Origin: Glandiceps talaboti
Taxonomy: Eukaryota > Hemichordata > Enteropneusta > Spengelidae
Assembly: GCF_964340395.1 (NCBI RefSeq)
Contig: NC_135549.1
Location: 19,352,342 to 19,416,341 of the forward strand
DNA length: 64,000 bases
Direction of reading: 5' to 3'
Positions 31,516-64,000 of this stretch are shown here, piece after piece. The translations under genes were made by a program, and so were the position numbers. Each line of letters opens with the position of its first letter. Position 1 is the first letter of the stretch. A model generated the notes under the pieces. It ran no database searches. It worked only from the letters and a program-made list of their open reading frames with translations, and was not told the DNA's origin.

Positions 31516-32935
31516 GTTCAACCAACCAAATACGGCTGTGGACTTTGAAGTGAACGAATCGGGTCGCTTAACATAATGCCAAGTTATGGTTATCATGTTT
31601 AGTCTAACAGGCAGGGGGATTCTTGTCATATACACAGTGAAGCCTTTAGTAGGCACCCAGCCAGGCCGTAATCATTCTTTGTATCATCATGTATATTTGA
31701 TCTTGAGGCAGACTTTCGACTTGAAGGAAATGGCACCATGTGTGTATGAGTGTAGATCCAGCAAGCGAGTCAACTAATACACATGGTTTTTGTGAGGGGC
31801 CGTGTCATTTTAAAACTGACGCACGTCAAACGTAATTCCTTCGTGGTGGGGGGGGGGGAGATTTTCGTTTTTGCGTGCGTCAAAATCACTACAGGGATAT
31901 TTAATTCATACTAAGATGGAATCAAAAGAGGCAATGCTATTTTTCTACTCTTGAAAAAATTAGTCAGAAACTTTGCCGACATACACGGAGAGAGATGCAT
32001 GTGTTACAAAGTATATAACTGTATTATAACTTTTTTTGTGTTACAAAGTATATAACTGTATTATAAACACAGTAATTGTATCTAGGTTACCCGACCGTGT
32101 GAGGTCTAATTGATTAATGAGGTAGTAATACGAGCTAGGCCATGTTATTACTTGTAATTAAGTGAATGTTGCAAGTGTCACTACAAGTGATAAATCACAA
32201 ATTTTAATGAATTCAGCCTTAGTAGAAAAGGGTATTTTCAAAATAGATTATCTCTGAATTAAATTAACTGTAGTTCATAAACACTTCCTATATATGGAAA
32301 AGAATTGAAGTTTACTGTAAACATGTTATTTACTAACCATATTTGTAATACGGAATGAAACTTTGAATTTGAATAAAATGTGAATGTTGGGTGTATGCAA
32401 GGGGGACAACTGATACGAGGGAGATCTTGCGGGGCGGAAGAGAGCAACACGTCCTTACTTTACGGTAACTGATCTGCGTCGTAGTAGGAATACTACAGAG
32501 AACTAATTGTTTCGATCTAGTCTGGACTGCTGTAAGTGAAGGAAAACGAATCCAAAGCTCTCGTATTGTTGGTTCAAGCATACACCTACTTCACCAAAAG
32601 TAATATTTTGTGTGCTTGTGAGTTTATCCCCTGAATACGTGTCCTGAGATTCTGGTACCTCTGAGATTGACTGTGTGCGTTTGAAGTTACAACTTGAATT
32701 TGGTCAATAACTATCAACACCAAACGTTTTTCAATGTTGCTACACATACATGTAGTTCCTAAGTGAAATGGTTACTTCATCCGATATAATCTTTGAAATG
32801 GCCTTTAATGGGATGTGGTGTCCTGCTGTTTTCAAAATATTCTGTCAAGTTTTGTGAGTGAAATCTATCTGTACAATCAATTTAGTCCAACTAGTTAACA
32901 AAGGCGATTCGTACACTTTGACGACCAGAGCTAAC
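31516..32935. other. extra sequence present downstream of B, absent downstream of C
   Basis: About 1.4 kb between the shared GAAGGAGGGAC flank and the shared AATTTCAGxxGCTCAAAA segment. No coding region was recognised. Confidence 0.5.
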
Positions 32936-33063
32936 TAAGTAACTAAGTTCTGACTTCTATTAAATTTCAGAGGCTCAAAAGCCTTTACCGTTGGTAGAAA
33001 GTCTGTTGCCTAATTTACATCTAATGAAATCCCAACAGGAAATCAGTTACAAATCATAATTAG

Positions 33064-40279
<7,216 letters not shown>

Positions 40280-40363
40280 GTTTAGTTATGTTAAACTAAA
40301 CCTTGGCGACAGCATCTAGCATGTACACTGTTCCTTCGACTTGATGGTGTCACATAATATAAT

Positions 40364-40370
40364 CTTTATA
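40364..40370 (-). promoter_or_regulatory. TATA box of gene B
   Basis: TATAAAG inside CCAATATAAAGA, 85 bases upstream of the start codon and conserved at the matching place in gene C. The start of transcription would fall about 30 bases downstream. Confidence 0.6.
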
Positions 40371-40448
40371 TTGGTTTTGTAAGTGAGTGTACAAACACAG
40401 TGACGTTACGTTGTTGAGTTCAAATGTGAATGGGTGTAGGAAAATCAC

Positions 40449-40550
40449 TAGTCTGTAAGGTACGCCCTCACACACCGGCCAGCCCCTACCACCCCTGTGA
40501 GAGGAGGCCGGCGAGGAGGGCGAAACGCAATTACGTATCTTACAGTCTAG
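40449..40550 (-). mobile_element. 102-bp hAT-like MITE upstream of gene B
   Basis: Ends TAGTCTGTAAGGTACG and CGTATCTTACAGTCTAG, flanked by a perfect 8-base duplication AAAATCAC (40441-40448 and 40551-40558). The homologous upstream region of gene C has no insert. Confidence 0.9.
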
Positions 40551-40951
40551 AAAATCACAACAGTAGCCAGTAGTCATATCACAGATGTGTCAGGATGAAT
40601 TTATCAAAGTCATCACTGTGCTGATTTCAGTTGTAAATAATAAGTCGTTCGAAGTTGGTGTATGGATAGTGGCGAAACGAAATCTGTTCAAGCCCCCTCC
40701 CCGAGTTAAAGCTACTGCCTCACCCCAGGGCGCCCCACCCATTCTATCTACTCTTCCCGTGATCTTGTTTGATATGCATGTCCTCTACCAAATACAATGG
40801 AGCTCTCGCCACATCTCGGATCGTGATAGACTGGGGCACATATACATGTACAATGACTAAAGGTTTATATCATACATACTAGTGTTATGCTTTACGGTAG
40901 TCTAAACGAACTTTATATATGTAGTAAATATCTCAATGGATCTCACCCAAA

Positions 40952-40956
<5 letters not shown>

Positions 40957-41039
<83 letters not shown>

Positions 41040-41072
41040 ATGTATGTATGTGTCTTTCTTTCTTTCTTTTAC
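40957..41072. repeat. (TGTC)n microsatellite
   Basis: About 80 bases of TGTC then short TGTA and TTTC blocks. Confidence 0.97.
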
Positions 41073-41282
41073 ATTTTATCTTTCTGTTTATATATTTTCA
41101 TCTTTTAAAGTAAGAGGGGAAGTGAACAAACTTATGATAGAGAACAGAGTCCATCTCCAAATTTATCACTGGAAAGTACTATGGATTTTTAAAAGTTCTG
41201 AGTCTTGGAGGTGTGGTTTAATGAGAACAATACACAGACAAAAACTGTCTTGGGGTTGTCTTATCATGTTTATTTAGTTCCC

Positions 41283-41395
41283 CGAAGGAGGGACTAAATG
41301 GGATATGTCCATGCGTGTGTCTGTCCATTTGTAATACGTCATTTCTCAGACACGCAAATGACTAGTGGTATGAATCTGATTATTTTGCTTTTCAA
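41283..41395 (+). repeat. duplication-unit flank, downstream of gene C
   Basis: Partner of 31404-31515. Confidence 0.75.
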
Positions 41396-41527
41396 CTTAA
41401 TAACTAAGTTTTAATTTTATTTAATTTCAGTGACTTTATAACAGAAAAAAGGCTCAAAAACCTTTACCCGTAGGTAGAATGTCTGTTGGATGGTTTATAT
41501 CTGAAATATTGCCTTTCGTACAATTAG

Positions 41528-50284
<8,757 letters not shown>

Positions 50285-50363
50285 GCTTAGTTCTGTTAAA
50301 GTACACAGCGTCTAGCATGTACACTGTGTTCCCTCGACTTGGTCTTTAATGGTTTAAGGTGTT

Positions 50364-50370
50364 CTTTATA
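50364..50370 (-). promoter_or_regulatory. TATA box of gene C
   Basis: TATAAAG inside CGAATATAAAGA, 80 bases upstream of the start codon; aligns with the gene B box. Gene A has no match at this place. Confidence 0.6.
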
Positions 50371-50548
50371 TTCGTTTTGTATAAAGTGAGTGACGTGCAC
50401 AATGACGTTGTTGAGTTCAAAAGGTGAATGGTACGTGTATAGGAAAAAAGCAACAGCAGTAGTAAGCCTGTCAATACTAATGTCATATCACAGGTGTGTC
50501 AGGCCGACTTTATCATAGTCATTACTGGGCTGATTTCAGATGTAAATA

Positions 50549-51733
50549 CTAGTATATGTCACATAATGTTTTTTGATTTTTCAAGCGCATTCAATACCAT
50601 TCAACCACATCTGCTGGGTAGGAAATTAATGCGAATGAATATACCAGCTTCTATGATTACACGGGTTATCGATTATCTCACGAATAGGGCCCAATATGTT
50701 AGATTTCATTCACTGACATCAAATGACATTAATTCAAGTACAGGAGCCCCACAGGGTACAGTATTGGCACCTTTTCTGTTCACATTATACACAGCCGATC
50801 ATAGATCTTCAGTGCAAACATGCCCTCTAATCAAATTTGCTGATGACTCTGCCATGATTGGGTTACTAGGTGATGATGATGATGACACCGACTACCTTCA
50901 TCAAATAGATCGCTTTATTTTTTATTGAATATTGTGACCAAAACCACCTAATATTAAATGTTGCTAAAACTAAGGAAATGGTAATTGATTTTCGTAAAAG
51001 GCGGGGTGATCCCAGCTTAGTCTCGATTAAGGGTGCTGAGGTAGCCAGAGTTGACAATTATCAGTACTTGGGGCTTGGCTTAGACTGTAAACTAAATTGG
51101 CAACACCATATTGATATTCTTTCCAAGAAGCTTAACTCTAGGTTGTACTGTTTAAGAAAGTTGCGGTCTTTTAATGTTAATCAGGATATACTTTCGTTGT
51201 TTTATGGAGCTGTCATAAATAGTGTTATAAGTTACTGCATTGTTTGCTGGGGTGGAAATATTACACAACAAAATAAGAAGAGGTTGGATAAATTGATCAG
51301 TAAAGCAGGAAATGTCATTGGAAAGAAACAACTTAAGGCGGATGAAGTCTTACACGAGCGAATGGCAGACAAAGTGCTGTGCATAATGAGGGACGAAACA
51401 AACCCACTGAGAAAGGAAATCAATGTCAGGAGAATTGATAGGAGTGGTAGATTTAGACAGCTAGCTTCTCGTACTACCCGTTATCATGATTCATTTATAC
51501 CTCAAGCCATCACACTCCTTAACAAAACTTTTAATAGAAACTAATGTATCGGTCTGTATTGTTAATATTTTATATTTTATATTTCTTTTAATCGCTTCAC
51601 ATATTGTTTTAGATTATAGTATTCATAACATCACTGTATGTACACTTTACTGTTTTTAATAATCTTTTGTAGCAGATAACCCAATTACCCTAAAAGGGAC
51701 TCAATAAAGTTTTATCTTATCTTATCTTATCTT
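50549..51733 (+). mobile_element. 5'-truncated LINE upstream of gene C
   Basis: Reverse-transcriptase core FFDFSSAFNTIQPHLL, then GAPQGTVLAPFLFTLYTAD and the catalytic FADD (in IKFADDSAMIG). After a frameshift near 50920 the frame resumes with EYCDQNHLILNVAKTKEMVI and runs to a stop at 51544 (end LNKTFNRN). The 3' end is AATAAAGTTTTATCTTATCT, a short TTATC tail as in CR1/L2-like elements. The endonuclease is missing. The empty site is preserved upstream of gene B near 40632. Confidence 0.9.
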
Positions 51734-52391
51734 ATAAGTTTGAAGTTGATGTATGGATAGTGGCGAAATGAAATCGGTTGAAGCACCTGAGAGGTGACTT
51801 AACTAAGCTACCACCCCACCTAATCTCTGTACTCTCTACTCAGTAACCACGTTCTAGTATGCATGTCCTCAACCTCAACCAAATACACTATATACTCCAA
51901 ATCACACGATCTACATATATAATTTTTGACACTATTTGTCAAGTCATAAATCAGGCCAGGCTGCCAATAAAACCACTGCTTGAAACGTACATTTTCCATG
52001 ACCAATCAGTCACCGTCTTGTACAAAGTAATAGAGCTGGGACATTGTCTTTTCCCTCGGTTCGAATCATGCTGGATATTTTCGATCGAGTTAGTCCTTTT
52101 TCCTCGTGTATATCTTCTCTTTCGTAGTTTCTACAGTTGGTCAGTTTGTAATGACCATTTCCTCGGGCATTTCCTATAAACTGCTAGTCCATCTAGCCAT
52201 CAACGGTTACTTACACCGTAAGACTATATAAACCCACAAAAGGCAAAAGCCCGAAGGTATCCCAGGGCGGTGGTAACCACGAGTGAAAGCCCCCCCCCCC
52301 CCCAACGACTGGAGTCTGGTTAACCGACACAAGACAGTAGCCACTGAGTGGGCGTTTGCCGTATGTGGAACGTTTTAAGTAAGCAGTCAGC

Positions 52392-52594
52392 GATGTATGT
52401 ATGTATGTATGTATGTATGTATGTATGTATGTATGTATGTATGTATGTATGTATGTATGTATGTGCATGCATGCATGCATGTATTATGTATGTATGTGCG
52501 TGCGTGCGTGCGTGCGTATGTACGTACGTACATACATACATACATACATACATACATACATACATACATACATACATACATGCATGCATACATG
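52392..52594. repeat. self-complementary tetranucleotide microsatellite
   Basis: A TATG block, a GCAT/CGTG centre, then a CATA block. The two halves are reverse complements, so the tract can form a long hairpin. The many Met-Tyr-Val-Cys and Tyr-Ile-His frames across it are artefacts. Confidence 0.95.
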
Positions 52595-52599
52595 TAGGC

Positions 52600-58450
<5,851 letters not shown>

Positions 58451-58588
58451 AAATAATTGTATGGCTAATAGTGTTCTACATCCTCACTGGGTACACTCCC
58501 AGCTATTTAGCAACTTAAAAATTCCTCTCTTCTCGAGGAAGGTCAGATTTGTAATATTATACATCCATACACACATGGTAGATCTCCG

Positions 58589-59116
58589 TCACGAATCTTC
58601 AGAGTCGATCTCCACCGATGTTGTATCCGTGTACGAATCGCTTTCAGCTTCTCGTATCATTTCGTCGCACATTTGCTCGTAATCCCTCGGTCCACAATCA
58701 TCGTTATCCCGGTAATCATCGCCATCACACGCCGTGTCTCGTGCACTGTCTCTGTTGACTAGTTTTCCGAGGGCTGATATGTAGTTAATGGCCAGTCTCA
58801 GAGTTTTGATCTTGGAGAGTCTCCGATCGCAGAGACGCCTAGGAATCACTTTTCGGAGTTCGTCTAGTGCATCATTCAAACGATGCATGCGTAAACGTTC
58901 CTGAGAGTTAGCTTTCAAGCGTCGAATCAGCGAGTCTGGTGAATTCATGTCCTTTCGCCGAGGAACTTTCTGTTTTCTGCGTCTTCTGCCAGGTAGCTTC
59001 AGTGATGTTTTGCTGGAAGCTTCGTTGACGCTGCATTGGGAGAAACAAGTCTGTGGAATTTGTTCCATCATTAGTGACGATACGGAATAACTACGAAAAC
59101 CACGTTGATAATTCAT
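58589..59116 (-). CDS. bHLH transcription factor, Atonal superfamily (neurogenin/NeuroD-like)
   Basis: Single-exon frame of 175 aa starting [15 protein letters not shown] Lys/Arg-rich stretch ([12 protein letters not shown]) precedes the bHLH domain at about residues 64-119. The basic region and helix 1 read [20 protein letters not shown] then DELRKVIP; the loop is RRLCDRR; helix 2 is [35 protein letters not shown] followed by LSKI.TLRLA.NYI.AL is diagnostic of Atonal-superfamily factors, with the MH of neurogenin/NeuroD. These bind E-boxes as heterodimers with E proteins and drive neuronal or secretory cell fate. An acidic tail ([18 protein letters not shown]) follows. The frame stays open upstream to an ATG at 59341, but that extension is not family-like and I treat it as 5' UTR. 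I could not assign an exact orthologue. Confidence 0.85.
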   Translation of the reverse strand: MNYQRGFRSYSVSSLMMEQIPQTCFSQCSVNEASSKTSLKLPGRRRRKQKVPRRKDMNSPDSLIRRLKANSQERLRMHRLNDALDELRKVIPRRLCDRRLSKIKTLRLAINYISALGKLVNRDSARDTACDGDDYRDNDDCGPRDYEQMCDEMIREAESDSYTDTTSVEIDSEDS

Positions 59117-59341
59117 CCTGCTCTGTTTAAGTAAGTAACAAGCAATGAACACAAATTGCGATATCACGAGATGGTTGTAATAGCACTGTTGCATAAATGA
59201 CAAGACGGAGAACTCTTTGTTTCCACCCAAGAAGTAATTATTGGTCAAGATGCGCTCTCGTTTACGGAAATAACATAGCCGCAAACGGGCTCGACTGCTG
59301 CGTTTCTGGTTGAGCGAGTTTCCGTTGGCGGTGTTAATCAC

Positions 59342-60328
59342 GCAAGAGTAAAACGCGGGAGTAAAGTGACATTCTAATTTTCAGTAGTCGACCCTCGGTT
59401 CAAGTCCAATTTGCCGCCTGATGAGGAGATGAAATGACAAAAAGCAACAAACTCACCACGATACGTAGATCAACTTTACTATCGACTAGCTAATTGTGCC
59501 AGGTGACTAATAACCTTTCTAAATAAAACACATAATTTTACATTTACAATCAATGATGTATGACGAGATCTTGATTCCGTCATTCTAGATGTCATTGGCA
59601 ACAGAATGCAACAGCAAAACAACAACTTTTATCGACATATCAACTTTAATACGACCAACCTAAATGACATCAAAGATGTACTCGGCCTTACCCACAATTT
59701 AATGGTCAGTGCTGAACAGAAATACTACGTCTATGCTTCTCAAATTTCCTAGACGCCTGGCTGGGTTTTGCCACCCCGCTGGGGATGAAGCAACTGCGCA
59801 TTACTTCTCCTTGACTTAACGTAAAATGTAACTGAATGTGACTGGTTAAATATTGTAACTTTATCGTTAGAAGTTCTCTGGTCGAGGTCACCTGATACCA
59901 TGACTGAAATGATAGCCAAAATAGCGGGAGGGCGTCTTTAATATCATTATAGTAACTTGTGATGGTGGTTAAACAAAGATAGTTACTGTTTAGAAAACAA
60001 ACAAATGCCAATTAATATCAGTGATGATAATTCGAAGTAGCTGACACTTCTTTTATAAAGTGCTATACATACAATGCATTGATAGATTATAGTCTACATA
60101 TTATGTTGTTATGCAATTTTATTTGATGACCAGACTTACTAGTATTCTCTTGTAACCCTATCTTCTATAATATGATATTTATATGCATGTGTTATTAGTC
60201 TAGTAGGGATGTTAGGAGGTCTGTAGAATATACAATGTGATTAGTATGTCAAGTTGGTTGCCTATTTACCGGCAAGTAGCTCGCGGGGAGACAAAACATT
60301 GTACCCCCCCCCACACACACACACACAC

Positions 60329-60363
<35 letters not shown>

Positions 60364-60470
60364 CACACACACACATAACTGAAACGAATACATAGGACTG
60401 ACATTACGATTCTCATTCAGTGCTATTCAGATTATTTTATACCAGGATTAGACTACCCATTCTTATCGGA
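59342..60470. other. no recognised feature apart from microsatellites
   Basis: Upstream region of the bHLH gene. AC/ACAG tracts lie at about 60310-60376. No exon supported. Confidence 0.45.
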
Positions 60471-60473
60471 AGG

Positions 60474-60640
60474 TTAGGGAGCCTTCAGTAATACAAAGGG
60501 GTGGGTGGCATTGTGGGTTCAAGCCCAGCCGATCTGTTATGTAAAGTGTTGCCCTCCACTGACTGTTTTCTAAAAGTGGTCCTCCCTAAATTTCCTTTCT
60601 CTAAGATATGATCTTCCCCCTGTTCAAATATGACAAAAAA
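60474..60640 (+). repeat. end of a GGGAGCCTTCAGTA MITE
   Basis: Begins TTAGGGAGCCTTCAGTAATA like 36246-36653, with TCCTCCCT and ATGATCTTCCCCCT blocks related to its interior. No right end was found. Confidence 0.55.
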
Positions 60641-60991
60641 TGGCTTATGGCGAATACCACTCCAGGAAATAGACATTTCCATGAACTCTGAGTTCTGGAG
60701 AGTCACGTCATGCTTTTCCATCACCTACATTACACACAATTCAGAGAATCATCAAGCTGAAGTTGATACCCATTTGGGAATCTTTGCTGTGAGCCACATT
60801 GCCTCATGGAATCGGCAGAAATGTTTATGCTCTGGTTGAATATTCATGACATTTTCACTGAATGTAATGTCTCTTTTATTCATTCTTCAACCATTGCATA
60901 AACACAATTTGTACACCACACCGCCATCAAATTGCCAATGTAAATACCTATATACAATGTAGATGGCGTGCAACTGTAATCAATAAGCATG

Positions 60992-61120
60992 TGCGTGTGT
61001 GTATGTATGTATGTATGTATGCATGTATGTATGTATGTATGTATGTATGTCCCACATGTATGTATGTAAGTATGTATGTAAGTGATGGTTGCATGAATGC
61101 ATGTGAAATTAGTACGCATC

Positions 61121-61187
<67 letters not shown>
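60992..61187. repeat. (GTAT)n and (CAT)n microsatellites
   Basis: GTAT units at about 61000-61080 and CAC/CAT trinucleotides at about 61118-61187. Confidence 0.95.
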
Positions 61188-61189
<2 letters not shown>

Positions 61190-61259
61190 TCGAAAAGTAC
61201 GTGGCCAAGTTTGTACACCATATATTATCACTACACTACATTGTCATTATTTTATACGT

Positions 61260-62165
61260 GTAATCAAACGAAGTGAAACTACTAGAATGCCTCAAGTATT
61301 TAAAATTCTAAACTGTTTGGTCTATTAAAGCGTGTATCAATGGAAGATAAGCTATAGGGTGAATATGATTGAAACACTTAAGCTTGTTTGTCTGTTTGTA
61401 TGTATCAACTGTAGAATGACTGCTTTATAGATACAGTGGAGAATTGTTTGTCACACGGTGTAAAGGCTTTATCATTCATGCAGAGTTCATTATATTCATT
61501 CGTCTTACCATATATGGCAGTGTTTCTACGAACTACCTTGCACAGTTTACCGCTGACCGCTGACACCTATTGTTGTTATCGCACTAAACAAAATGTCCGA
61601 GTTACGTTCAGACTGGTAAGTTATGGCGCTATTTCATATCATTACAGCATTGTTTTTGTCGTGTCCCATTGTATTCTTATATCTTTCCAAATGCTCGGTT
61701 TTTCCACAGGTTTGATGTTTGTGAAGAAGGACCTCCGATATTTTACGGTTCTTATTCAGTGTTTCAGTTCACCTTTCGATCAAAATGTTGTGGTACATGT
61801 ATATGGCTGGCGAGACAAAACGAAAGCTGAAAAATTTTGAACTATTTTATATGTAAGGCCAATACATAATGTCATTTTGTTACCCAATGTCAATCAACAT
61901 TTTTCCCTGAAAACTGTTGAACCCATTTGTAATGCCGTGTTATTCAATCAGTGAAGGTATATGTTTAACTTTTTAAATTCTTCCTAGCCCATTTGCGAAA
62001 ATAGGCAGGAAATGAATTATGATTATGTATTTTTCCAGATTTAAATAATCACTGTCTCTTATAAGTACAACGTTCAAACATTCATATTTAGACGTAAATT
62101 TATTTCTACAACAAAAAACCCCCAACAACTTTTGCAATGATATCGACTTCTTGTCAATGTAATGG
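61260..62165. other. no recognised feature
   Basis: A 134-codon plus-strand frame (61436-61840) has no recognisable domain and is not supported. Confidence 0.4.
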
Positions 62166-62540
62166 GCGAGACTAATAGTTCAATGTAGGACAAACCTTAT
62201 ACTTAGGCCTCAGACCCCCTCCCCCTTTTAACTATTTATTGGCCAAAATTTGAAAATTCTTCAAACCGCACAATCAATTTCAAATCAATATGTAGTGCTA
62301 TGAATATAGAGCTAGTATATAGTTAGTAAAAACATAGTTCTTCTGTTGACACTTTACATTATTTTAGTCCCATGCATTTTAATTTGATATTTTCAAGAAA
62401 TATTTGTATTTAGGGGTACAAAACATCCATTAAAAGTAAAATCGATTTTGTAGGATGAGGACTGGTTAAAATCCCCTAACCCCAACCCAAAAGTGAAAGA
62501 ATTTAGTTATTTTTTATCCTACATTGGACTATTGATCTCA
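62166..62540. mobile_element. MITE-like element
   Basis: Left end GAGACTAATAGTTCAATGTA, right end TACATTGGACTATTGATCTC: terminal inverted repeats with a few mismatches. Part of it is repeated at 48875-49020. Confidence 0.7.
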
Positions 62541-63295
62541 CCCCTAACATACATGTATGTGAACAATGTACACGATCAATTTAGCCAAGATCACGTGACA
62601 GCAAGTTATCAAGTTAGTTGAACACTTTATTACAAGGAAATGGAGACAGCTACTGTGATAGCCTTGAACTTTAGCAGTCTGTGTTTCGTGTGAACGATAT
62701 CGATGAGTAGGCAATTCAACGACAAAATACAAGAAATGTTGTTCAATGTGACAAATTATCTTTCCCCCGCTACCAATATTGTAATTTTACCTCCTGATTT
62801 TTCAAAGTAATAATTAACAGACTAAACGGTGACACTAGCTGAAACAGAATTAGTTCGTTTTAAGAATATTTCGAAGCCAAGAAGTACTAAATGTAATTGG
62901 AAATATGTCAAAAGACAGGTGTGATGTGCTTTCGCTTTGCGAACGCGTACGTTTTCTCCGAATTCAACAAGAAGACAATTCTTAGAAAGTTAGGCACGTT
63001 CCCCTTAAAATCGTTTCTGCATTCAGTGTTGGACATTTATGCATTCATGCAAACAGTCACCCACTTTTCCTTCGTTTAATACAATTGATAGTGGTATTTC
63101 TGCATAATTCTTATCACAAATGTTCGTCGTTTTTCGATTGTTGATGTCAAAACATTCTGAACAACCCAGGCGTAAACCTCGAAGACATAAATGCTAAACT
63201 TTCATCAGTGTACATGTCCTTCGAAGACTTGTCTGTTTACACCTTGTGTTTTTTAGTATATAGGCCTACAGTATTTCGGTCATTCTGTTAAATAA

Positions 63296-63297
<2 letters not shown>

Positions 63298-63335
<38 letters not shown>

Positions 63336-63402
63336 ACACACACACATACATACACACACACACACATACATACATACATACATACATACATACATACATA
63401 CA

Positions 63403-63433
<31 letters not shown>

Positions 63434-63604
63434 TCACACAAGCATACATACACACCCACACATGAATAAATAAATAAATAAATAAATAAATAAATAGAAT
63501 TATAGATACGTAGATAGACAGACAGACAGACAGACAGACTGGCAAACAGACAGACAGACAGACAGTAATATATTGATGTATAGAGAAGCAGATGGATGGA
63601 TAGA

Positions 63605-63679
<75 letters not shown>

Positions 63680-63700
63680 AATAAATGAATGAATACATAA
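63298..63700. repeat. compound microsatellites (AC, CATA, AAAT, GACA)
   Basis: AC and CATA from 63298 to 63431, AAAT at 63464-63495, GACA at about 63516-63566, AAAT at 63604-63685. Confidence 0.97.
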
Positions 63701-63801
63701 ACACATAGATAAATAAATGCAATGGGAACGGCTTATTGTATATGGAAGCATTATTCTATACCATTCTTCTTTGTCATGCTCCTAGCAACTGAAGGAGAAA
63801 T

Positions 63802-63948
63802 CCACGTAGTGTCATGGAAAAACCTTATCGAAGCAGAGGCAGGGAACGAGGTCGTTACAGATATATTGACCGTGGACGAGGAGGAAGACGGGTGGAACGT
63901 TATTCTCGTCAGGAGCGTGGATATCAAGAACAAAGTCAAACACCACTG
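63802..63948 (+). CDS. possible terminal exon, Arg/Gly-rich
   Basis: In one frame the plus strand reads KPYRSRGRERGRYRYIDRGR then GGRRVERYSRQERGYQEQSQ and TPL with a stop at 63946-63948. The RGR/RGG composition is typical of RNA-binding proteins. A CT-rich stretch followed by AG (CTGAAG at 63799) could be its acceptor. A different frame across the same bases is also open. Unsupported by any partner exon in the window. Confidence 0.25.
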
Positions 63949-64000
63949 TAACTATACTGTGCATATTTTGTTGTTGTATTCATGAATCTTACGCTTACAT

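Noticed and set aside
59117-59341. N-terminal extension of the bHLH frame to an upstream ATG
   Set aside because: The 75 extra residues are unlike any bHLH N-terminus and look like translated 5' UTR; the ATG at 59116 is preferred.
61436-61840. 134-codon plus-strand frame
   Set aside because: No recognisable motif or gene context; likely chance.
63722-63985. 87-codon frame MGTAYCIWKHYS...
   Set aside because: No recognised domain; the overlapping Arg/Gly-rich frame is at least as plausible, and neither is supported by splice partners.

Overview
The window is animal (eukaryotic) DNA. Coding sequence is split into short exons with canonical GT/AG borders, introns run to several kilobases, and the rest is AT-rich sequence full of microsatellites and small mobile elements. 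Gene families and transposons (Penelope-like and LINE retroelements, a YqaJ-domain fragment, a tRNA-derived SINE, many MITEs) suit a marine invertebrate such as a cephalochordate, hemichordate or lophotrochozoan; I cannot settle the phylum from sequence alone.

The main content is a minus-strand cluster of three complete carboxylesterase/cholinesterase-like genes: A (3456-13185, 611 aa), B (33064-40279, 613 aa) and C (41528-50284, 612 aa). All have eight exons. Exons 2-7 have identical lengths in the three genes (160, 78, 119, 174, 650, 173 nt). All three keep a Ser-Glu-His triad, a signal peptide and the six cholinesterase-type cysteines, but lack the choline-binding Trp, so they are general esterases rather than acetylcholinesterases. 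B and C are recent tandem duplicates with a repeat unit of about 10 kb. A is older, with two altered residues at the catalytic centre. The last exons differ in kind: A ends in HEEL (a KDEL-type ER-retention signal), while B and C end in a hydrophobic GPI-anchor-like tail.

Left to right: 1-3455 is non-coding with a Penelope-like remnant. Gene A follows; its introns hold a perfect 206-bp palindrome and a YqaJ fragment, and its first exon lies between inverted repeat arms. From 13.2 to 33 kb there is mostly repeat sequence, including a nested inverted-repeat insertion inside a GIY-YIG retroelement reading frame, several LINE and MITE copies, and two plus-strand exons, one of them clearly from an RNF13/RNF167-type protease-associated (PA) domain. 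Genes B and C fill 33-50 kb. A LINE interrupts the upstream flank of C. From 52 to 58.5 kb I see only microsatellites. A single-exon Atonal-superfamily bHLH gene lies at 58589-59116 (minus), and the right end is non-coding apart from a possible Arg/Gly-rich exon near 63.8 kb.

Comparing B with C acts as an internal clock: each carries insertions whose empty site is preserved in the other.
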